From the NCBI GenBank assembly GCA_011046295.1, contig DSAV01000049.1, forward strand, positions 1 to 10,935: a stretch of DNA of 10,935 nt, read 5' to 3'. The notes beneath the pieces were generated by a model. The model ran no database searches, was not told the DNA's origin, and saw only the letters and a list, made by a program, of their open reading frames with translations. How positions within the stretch are numbered: the stretch's first letter is position 1; each line of letters starts with the position of its first letter. Shown here one piece after another: positions 6,122 through 10,935 of the stretch. Position numbers and translations under genes: made by a program. This DNA is from Deltaproteobacteria bacterium. GTDB taxonomy: Bacteria > Desulfobacterota > Syntrophia > Syntrophales > Smithellaceae.

Positions 6122-7219
6122 TCATTTCTCCATCCAGCCCAATCCTTTGGCGTGCAGGCTCTGAATGTAAAGCCGGTCTTTCGTTTCCGTAACGCCTGTT
6201 GTTTCCGGATATGCGCCTGTGGGGTCCTGTAAATCAGCTACCACTTTACCGTCTTCCGTAAAGGCAAAGACATGGCCGTATGGTTTGGGCACAGGCCAGA
6301 GCACGCGCGGCAGTCGCAGAATCAGCATGCGCAGCATCGGCTCCGGCATCATTTTATCGACAACAGGGTTACGCGGTTTTACCAGCCCGACCCAGATTTT
6401 GCCGTCCAAGCCCCGCATCAGATTGTCCGGATATCCGGGAAGGTTATTAAAAAGCACTCTGGCTAAACGGCTGGGATTGGCAATATCCAAATCGCGCAAA
6501 TTCACTGAAATTTTCCAGATACGGTATTTTCCCGTTTCGGCGACAAACAGCCATTGCTCATCGGCGCTCAAAGCCACGCCGTTGGCAAAGCTAAAACCTT
6601 TCGCCACCACACGGGTGATTTTCTTTGCCGGATCATATGCCAGAACGCGTCCGGTGGAAGACTGCTCCATAATGTCCAGGATGCTTGCTTCAAATACCCC
6701 GCCCCAGTCTTTGGGCGAAAAGCGCGTTGACGCGTCGCTGAAATATATTTTGCCGTTTCTGGCCACAACCACGGCATCGGCATAGCGGATAGGCGTGCGG
6801 TGCACTTTATCCGTTAAAACAGTTATTTCTTTATCAGGGCTGATGGAAAGAAGCCCCTGAAAAGCATCAGCGGCAATCATGTTCCCGCGTTTGTCAAAAT
6901 CAAACCCTAAAACGCGGCCGCCGGTATTGACAAAAACTTCCTGTTTGCTGCCGTCGGGATTCACGCGCAGAATATTTCCGCTGGCAACGGTGATGTAGAG
7001 CTTTCCGTCTTTGCCGACAAAGATATGTTCCGGGCCTTCTTCGCCTTCCAGGGGAATAATATTTAGTTCGGCAAGCTTGTTGTTGACTTCATGCGGCCCC
7101 GTGTAGCCGGGGGGCTTGGGCGCTTCCCAGACAACCGGTCTGATCGGTACCGGCCATAAAAAAAGATAGGCGATAAGTAGTATAAAAACAACGACAACGG
7201 CCAATGCAGCTTTTTTCAT
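6122..7219 (-). CDS. Membrane-anchored strictosidine synthase-like/SMP-30-type beta-propeller protein
   Basis: A 365-residue protein with an N-terminal membrane anchor (about 4-24, without an obvious cleavage site) and a six-bladed beta-propeller outside the cytoplasm, related to the SMP-30/gluconolactonase and strictosidine synthase-like (APMAP) group. Family features include EGPEHIFVGKDGKLY at 61-75, the YFSDASTRFSPKDW stretch at 159-172, FANGVALSADEQWLFVAE at 211-228 and the conserved LPGYPDNL at 260-267. True strictosidine synthase activity is not expected in bacteria; hydrolase (lactonase/esterase) activity is more plausible but unproven. A strong GAGGAGGT site precedes the ATG by four bases. 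It lies 47 bases after the carboxyltransferase gene on the same strand and may be co-transcribed with it. Its stop is 45 bases before the candidate cassette boundary. Confidence 0.87.
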   Translation of the reverse strand: MKKAALAVVVVFILLIAYLFLWPVPIRPVVWEAPKPPGYTGPHEVNNKLAELNIIPLEGEEGPEHIFVGKDGKLYITVASGNILRVNPDGSKQEVFVNTGGRVLGFDFDKRGNMIAADAFQGLLSISPDKEITVLTDKVHRTPIRYADAVVVARNGKIYFSDASTRFSPKDWGGVFEASILDIMEQSSTGRVLAYDPAKKITRVVAKGFSFANGVALSADEQWLFVAETGKYRIWKISVNLRDLDIANPSRLARVLFNNLPGYPDNLMRGLDGKIWVGLVKPRNPVVDKMMPEPMLRMLILRLPRVLWPVPKPYGHVFAFTEDGKVVADLQDPTGAYPETTGVTETKDRLYIQSLHAKGLGWMEK

Positions 7220-7266
7220 GCATACCTCCTCAAAATTTTGTTCATGAAGAGAATTAATCCCGCATT

Positions 7267-8835
7267 CTATAGCGGTATGTTGTTGTGCTTCTTTTTCACC
7301 CTTGTTTCTTTTTTGTCTTTGAACGCCTCCAATAGCGCGATAATTCTGATTCTCGTGTCGTGCGGCGCGATGATTTCATCGATAATTCCCAGCGATGCCG
7401 CGAAATACGGGTTGTTGAATTTGTCTTCATAAGCGGCGACAAGCTCCGCTCTTTTTGCCGCGGGGTCACTGGCGGCGGAAATTTCCGCGCGGTAAATGAT
7501 ATTGCATGCTCCTTCCGCGCCCATGACGGCGATTTCCGCCGTCGGCCAGGCCATAACATAATCCGCGCCCAACTGCTTGGAGCACATGCCCAGATAAGCG
7601 CCGCCGTAGGCCTTGCGCGTGATGACGGTCAGCTTGGGCACGGTGGCTTCCGAATAGGCGTGCAAAAGTTTCGCGCCGTGGCGGATAATACCCGCCCATT
7701 CCTGATCGGTGCCCGGCATGTAACCGGGAACATCGGTAAAGGTCAGAAGCGGAATATTGAAGGCGTCGCAAAAACGGATAAAGCGCGAAGCTTTGTCTGA
7801 GGCGTTCACATCCAGCACGCCGCCCATAAAACGCGGATTGTTGGCAATCACGCCCACGGTTTTGCCCATCACGCGGATAAAGGCGACAACCATGTTCTGC
7901 GCCCACGTTTCCATCGGTTCGAACATCTCGCCGTTGTCGGCTACGGATTTGATGATTTTTTTCATATCATAGGCGCGGTTGACTTTATCAGGCATGATGG
8001 TGTCGAGTTCCGTGCAGATTCTGTCCGCGCGGTCCGCGCACTCAGCCGCGGGCAGGGGAGAATGGCAGCTATCCGGCAGATAGGAAAGCAGTATTCTTAT
8101 TTTCTCCAGACAGTCGTCGTCTTTTTCCGTGACGAAGTGGCACACACCGCTTTTTGTGGCGTGCGCCACCGCGCCGCCCAGTTCGTCGTGCGTTACTTCC
8201 TCACCGATTACGGCTTTGATGACATCGGGGCCGGTGATATACATGTAGGAGCTTTGTTTGACCATGAAAACCCAGTCGGTGAGCGCCGGGGAATAAACCG
8301 CGCCGCCGGCGGTGGGGCCCATGATGGCGGTAATCTGAGGAATATAGCCCGAAGCGATGGTGTTGCGGTAAAAAATGCCGCCGTAGCCTTCGAGCGCCGG
8401 AACGCCTTCCTGAATACGCGCGCCACCGGAATCATTTAACGCCACAAAAGGCTTGCGCGCCGCCAGCGCCATATCCATGACTTTCCATATTTTTTTGGCG
8501 TGCATCTCGCCCAGGCTGCCGCCGGAGCTGGTGAAATCCTGCGCCGCGGCATAGACAACCCTGCCGTTTACCCTGCCGAATCCCGTCACGACGCCGTCCG
8601 ATGGTATTTCTTTCCTATCCAGGCCAAACAAAGTGGAGCGATGCTGCACGAAAAGCTGCACTTCTTCGAACGAACCTTTATCGAATAATAATTCCAGCCG
8701 CTCACGGGCGGTCAATTTGCCGCCTTCATGCTGCTTATTTACCTGTTTTTCGCCGCCCATCATTTTGATGGATTGGCTTTTTTTCTCAAAATCGCTGATT
8801 TTATCCTGTGTTGTTTTTTGTAAATCGTCCGCCAT
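7267..8835 (-). CDS. Acyl-CoA carboxylase carboxyltransferase subunit (propionyl-CoA carboxylase beta / methylmalonyl-CoA decarboxylase alpha type)
   Basis: A 522-residue biotin-dependent carboxyltransferase that moves CO2 between biotin and an acyl-CoA, probably propionyl-/methylmalonyl-CoA. Both halves of the crotonase-like double domain are present. The N half has DFTSSGGSLGE at 100-110, DSGGARIQEG at 135-144 and GPTAGGAVYSPALTD at 173-187; the GG pairs form oxyanion holes. The C half has NNPRFMGGVLD at 332-342, FTDVPGYMPGTDQEW at 366-380, IIRHGAKLLHAY at 383-394 and KAYGGAYLGMCSK at 408-420. The end is slightly longer than usual and very basic (KDKKETRVKKKH). GGAGAGGA precedes the ATG. 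No biotin carboxylase, biotin carrier or membrane decarboxylase subunit is in the window, so catabolic decarboxylase versus carboxylase cannot be decided; pccB or mmdA would both be defensible names. Confidence 0.93.
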   Translation of the reverse strand: MADDLQKTTQDKISDFEKKSQSIKMMGGEKQVNKQHEGGKLTARERLELLFDKGSFEEVQLFVQHRSTLFGLDRKEIPSDGVVTGFGRVNGRVVYAAAQDFTSSGGSLGEMHAKKIWKVMDMALAARKPFVALNDSGGARIQEGVPALEGYGGIFYRNTIASGYIPQITAIMGPTAGGAVYSPALTDWVFMVKQSSYMYITGPDVIKAVIGEEVTHDELGGAVAHATKSGVCHFVTEKDDDCLEKIRILLSYLPDSCHSPLPAAECADRADRICTELDTIMPDKVNRAYDMKKIIKSVADNGEMFEPMETWAQNMVVAFIRVMGKTVGVIANNPRFMGGVLDVNASDKASRFIRFCDAFNIPLLTFTDVPGYMPGTDQEWAGIIRHGAKLLHAYSEATVPKLTVITRKAYGGAYLGMCSKQLGADYVMAWPTAEIAVMGAEGACNIIYRAEISAASDPAAKRAELVAAYEDKFNNPYFAASLGIIDEIIAPHDTRIRIIALLEAFKDKKETRVKKKHNNIPL

Positions 8836-8860
8836 AAATCCTCTCCGTTTCCATTTTAGT

Positions 8861-8887
8861 ATTATGCAGATTTTTCTTAAGTGTTAA
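8861..8887 (-). promoter_or_regulatory. Possible promoter of the carboxyltransferase gene
   Basis: On the minus strand TTAACA (8887-8882; five of six -35 positions) is followed, after 15 bases, by CATAAT (8866-8861; five of six -10 positions). The spacing is shorter than ideal, so this is a weak call. It lies about 25 bases upstream of the ATG at 8835. Confidence 0.3.
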
Positions 8888-8931
8888 ATGTTAAAAAAGA
8901 ATTATTTGTGACAAGGGGAATCCTAGCTTTT

Positions 8932-8983
8932 TTGCCGTAAACTGGCAAGAGAAAATAACGCCAGAGATGGCTGAAACAGCCAT
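8932..8983 (+). other. Chain of alternative hairpins upstream of truA
   Basis: Four short stems overlap one another: TTGCC/GGCAA (8932-8936 with 8944-8948), CTGGC/GCCAG (8942-8946 with 8960-8964), GCCA/TGGC closing a GAGA tetraloop (8960-8971), and the perfect ATGGCTG/CAGCCAT with an AAA loop (8967-8983). Neighbouring stems share bases, so they cannot all form at once. No T-run follows, so an intrinsic terminator is unlikely. I match it to no known riboswitch class. The rest of the 218-base gap to truA (8836-9053) is AT-rich and holds no gene. Confidence 0.35.
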
Positions 8984-9053
8984 AATTATATTAAAATAAA
9001 AACTTATGCTTTATTTTTTGGCGCAAAACTAATAAATTCTTCTGCGGTGATAT

Positions 9054-9806
9054 ATGACAGAAAAAAATATACGCAATTTTAAGATGGTTGTGGAATACGA
9101 CGGCAGCGCGTACCGCGGTTGGCAGAGGCAGAAAAACGGCGTATCCATCCAGCAGGTGCTGGAAGAGGCGATTAAAAAAATCACCGGCCAGAAAGTTTCC
9201 GTTATCGGCTCAGGCCGCACGGACGCGGGCGTGCACGCGCTCAATCAGGTGGCGAGTTTCCGCTGCGCCACGAAATTGCCGTTAAATAATATTTTCCGCG
9301 GCATGAACAGCGTTTTACCGGAAGATATTGTTGTCAAAGAAATGGAAGAAGTACCGTATGAATTTCACGCCCAACGGGATGTCAAAAGCAAAATTTATGT
9401 TTATAAGATTTGCAACCAGAAACTGCGCCCCGCGCTGGGCAGAAATTATTCCTGGTTTGTCCGTTTTGATTTGGATTTGCCCAAAATGCGCCAGGCAGCG
9501 AAATACTTAACCGGCAAGCATGATTTTTCCTGCTTTTGCGCCACCGGTACGGACGTGCAGGACCGCGTGCGGACAATTATGAACATCAAAATTAAAAACG
9601 AGGGAGAGGGAAATATCGAAATAATAGTGGAAGCGAAGGGTTTTTTAAAATATATGGTGCGCAATATCATCGGCACGCTGGTGGAAGTAGGGCGCGGGAA
9701 ACGCCAGCCCGAAGATATGAAAAAAATCATTGCTTCGCGCGACAGAAAAATCGCGGGAGCCACTGCGCCGGCGCACGGCCTTTTTCTGCAGGAGGTTAAA
9801 TACTGA
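9054..9806 (+). CDS. truA: tRNA pseudouridine(38-40) synthase TruA
   Basis: A 250-residue cytoplasmic enzyme that converts uridines 38-40 in the tRNA anticodon arm to pseudouridine. The family's diagnostic segments are in place: VVEYDGSAYRGWQRQ at 12-26, then GSGRTDAGVHALNQVASF at 52-69 with the catalytic Asp57, and the C-half motif FLKYMVRNIIGTLVEVGRG at 197-215. It ends GLFLQEVKY, as TruA proteins usually do. Length is normal. The ATG at 9054 has only a weak ribosome site (GGTGA near 9046); Met11 is a possible later start, but starting at 9054 gives the usual lead-in before the first beta-strand. The rmlD-type gene follows with almost no gap, so the two are probably one transcript. Confidence 0.95.
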   Translation: MTEKNIRNFKMVVEYDGSAYRGWQRQKNGVSIQQVLEEAIKKITGQKVSVIGSGRTDAGVHALNQVASFRCATKLPLNNIFRGMNSVLPEDIVVKEMEEVPYEFHAQRDVKSKIYVYKICNQKLRPALGRNYSWFVRFDLDLPKMRQAAKYLTGKHDFSCFCATGTDVQDRVRTIMNIKIKNEGEGNIEIIVEAKGFLKYMVRNIIGTLVEVGRGKRQPEDMKKIIASRDRKIAGATAPAHGLFLQEVKY

Positions 9807-9808
9807 AA

Positions 9809-10714
9809 GTGAAGATATTATTACTGGGGCATAAAGGCATGCTGGGCAGCGATCTTCATAAACAATTATCTGCCGACCACGAAGTTGTCGGTATGGATAA
9901 AGAGGAAATTGATATTGTCTGCGCCGACGACTGTAAAAAAGCCGTCGCGGAAGTCAATCCGGCAATTGTTATCAATGCCGCCGCTTTCACGGATGTGGAT
10001 GGGTGTGAAGCGCAAAGGGATGCCTGTTTTGCCGTTAACGCGGAAGCGGTGAAAAATATTTGTCTGGCTTGCCGTGACAGAGATATCAAAATCATTCACT
10101 TCAGCACGGATTATGTTTTTGATGGAAAAGCGCAGAGTCCCTACCGCGAACAGGATGTATGCAACCCGATAAACGTTTACGGGGAATCAAAATTAGCCGG
10201 AGAACTATATTTGCAGTCACTTTCCGACAATTATCTGCTTATCCGCACTTCCTGGCTTTACGGCGTAAACGGCAAAAATTTTGTCCGCACGATTCTTGAA
10301 AGAGCTAAAGCCAAACGTTTTATCCACGATACGATGGCCAGGGCCGGCGCGAGGAGGCAGACACATTCCTCAACTCTTTCGGTAGTTGATGATCAGCTTG
10401 GTTCTCCCACCTACACCAAGGATTTAGCCGCCGCGGTGGAGTTGCTCATTTCTCAGAATCATAAAGGCATTTTTCATGTCACCAACCGCGGACATTGCAG
10501 CTGGTATGAATTTGCCGTGCGGATTTTAAAAGAAGCGGGCGTAGATAATGTTGAAGTAAAGCCCATCAAAACCTCTCAAATGCCAAGGCCGGCCATGCGC
10601 CCCGCCTACAGTGTTTTGAGCATGCAGAAATTCATTTCTCTTACCGGCAAAGCCCCGCAGCCCTGGCAACTCGCCCTGCAGGATTATCTGAAAAATATTA
10701 ATGCGATAAATTAA
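9809..10714 (+). CDS. rfbD: dTDP-4-dehydrorhamnose reductase (RmlD/RfbD)
   Basis: NAD(P)H-dependent reductase making dTDP-L-rhamnose from dTDP-4-dehydro-L-rhamnose, the last step of the rhamnose donor pathway for O-antigen or other surface glycans. It is an extended SDR protein: GHKGMLG at 7-13 binds the cofactor, NAAAFTDVDGCE at 56-67 and STDYVFDG at 99-106 are family motifs, and YGESK at 124-128 is the Tyr-Lys catalytic pair. SWLYG at 148-152, DDQLGSPTYTKDLA at 194-207 and RPAYSVL at 264-270 complete the match. About 17-20 residues near 170-189 are extra compared with usual RmlD. The GTG at 9809 is 13 bases from GGAGG (9791-9795); an in-frame CTG at 9803, overlapping the truA stop, has better spacing. 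RmlA, B and C are not in the window. Confidence 0.9.
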   Translation: MKILLLGHKGMLGSDLHKQLSADHEVVGMDKEEIDIVCADDCKKAVAEVNPAIVINAAAFTDVDGCEAQRDACFAVNAEAVKNICLACRDRDIKIIHFSTDYVFDGKAQSPYREQDVCNPINVYGESKLAGELYLQSLSDNYLLIRTSWLYGVNGKNFVRTILERAKAKRFIHDTMARAGARRQTHSSTLSVVDDQLGSPTYTKDLAAAVELLISQNHKGIFHVTNRGHCSWYEFAVRILKEAGVDNVEVKPIKTSQMPRPAMRPAYSVLSMQKFISLTGKAPQPWQLALQDYLKNINAIN

Positions 10715-10824
10715 ATATCTTTGATTCATTAGAACGAACATTTATTTTTTACAGTAGCTGAATAAATAAAAAGTTGTTTCGATGAAAAAACATCCTTATT
10801 TAGAAAGGCCAGGGAGGTATAATC

Positions 10825-10935
10825 ATGAAACGAGTCATCCTTTTTGTTTTGTTTGCTGTTTTAATATCACTGCTGAGCGGCTGCGCGACCATATACCACA
10901 AACCGGAGTTTAGCGGCCGGCTGATTGATGCCGAG
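10825..10935 (+). CDS. Lipoprotein, 5' partial
   Basis: Thirty-seven codons of a gene that runs off the window. The product begins MKRVILFVLF, followed by a hydrophobic stretch and a lipobox LLSGC with Cys20, so it should be lipidated by Lgt, processed by signal peptidase II and anchored in the cell envelope. The visible mature part, ATIYHKPEFSGRLIDAE, resembles the opening strand of carboxypeptidase-regulatory-like domains, but this is too short to assign. A strong AGGGAGG site at 10811-10817 precedes the ATG. It is 110 bases after the rfbD stop, with no clear terminator or promoter in the gap. Confidence 0.75.
   Translation, partial: MKRVILFVLFAVLISLLSGCATIYHKPEFSGRLIDAE

Noticed and set aside
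10782..10935. Short ATG reading frame overlapping the lipoprotein start
   Set aside because: Out of frame with the lipobox gene, lacks a ribosome site, and gives no recognisable protein.
1..10935. CRISPR arrays, tRNA or rRNA genes, insertion sequences
   Set aside because: No regularly spaced repeats, no cloverleaf or rRNA-like segments, and no transposase or integrase reading frame were seen on either strand.

Overview
The window looks like chromosomal DNA of a Gram-negative, probably anaerobic bacterium of the former Deltaproteobacteria (Desulfobacterota; Syntrophus/Smithella-like lineages would fit). This is inferred from gene content: a decarboxylase-type acyl-CoA carboxyltransferase, an rhamnose-pathway reductase, DUF4124 and DUF6429 proteins, a HigBA module and clear Shine-Dalgarno sites. 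No rRNA or marker gene confirms it, so the taxonomy is tentative.

Layout. (1) 194-2857, plus strand: a TIM-barrel sugar-phosphate isomerase/epimerase-like protein, then two permeases of a DppB/DppC-type peptide ABC importer. No ATPase or binding protein is present in the window. (2) 2881-3505, plus strand: a HigB/HigA toxin-antitoxin module. It has its own promoter, and an inverted repeat over that promoter is a candidate operator. (3) 3507-4731: a small two-helix membrane protein (minus) and a GT25-like glycosyltransferase with a C-terminal membrane anchor (plus), diverging from promoters that share one -35 hexamer. (4) 4815-6056, minus strand: an AT-richer accessory segment with a secreted DUF4124 protein and a DUF6429 plus zinc-ribbon protein. 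(5) 6122-8835, minus strand: an acyl-CoA carboxyltransferase subunit followed by a membrane-anchored strictosidine-synthase/SMP-30-like beta-propeller protein. (6) 9054-10714, plus strand: truA, then an RmlD-type dTDP-4-dehydrorhamnose reductase with an unusual internal insertion. (7) 10825 to the end: the start of a lipoprotein gene.

The most notable signal is in region 4. The DUF6429 gene has the full anatomy of an integron gene cassette. A 19-nt leader with a ribosome site precedes one ORF, and five bases after the stop codon lies a 62-bp attC-like element with R''/R' core heptamers, paired L''/L' arms and one extra base in L''. The first six bases of the predicted cassette (5525-6075, minus) rebuild, with the G at the far end, a core GTTCGAC that pairs perfectly with its own R'' GTCGAAC. 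The integrated R' on the other side belongs to the downstream sequence and has one mismatch. That is the arrangement expected after cassette insertion. No integrase gene lies in the window, so this would be an isolated cassette or a CALIN-like site.

The other genes are mostly recognisable housekeeping, envelope or transport functions. Smaller points of interest are a possibly leaderless higB start, a chain of mutually exclusive hairpins before truA, and uncertainty over the rmlD start codon.
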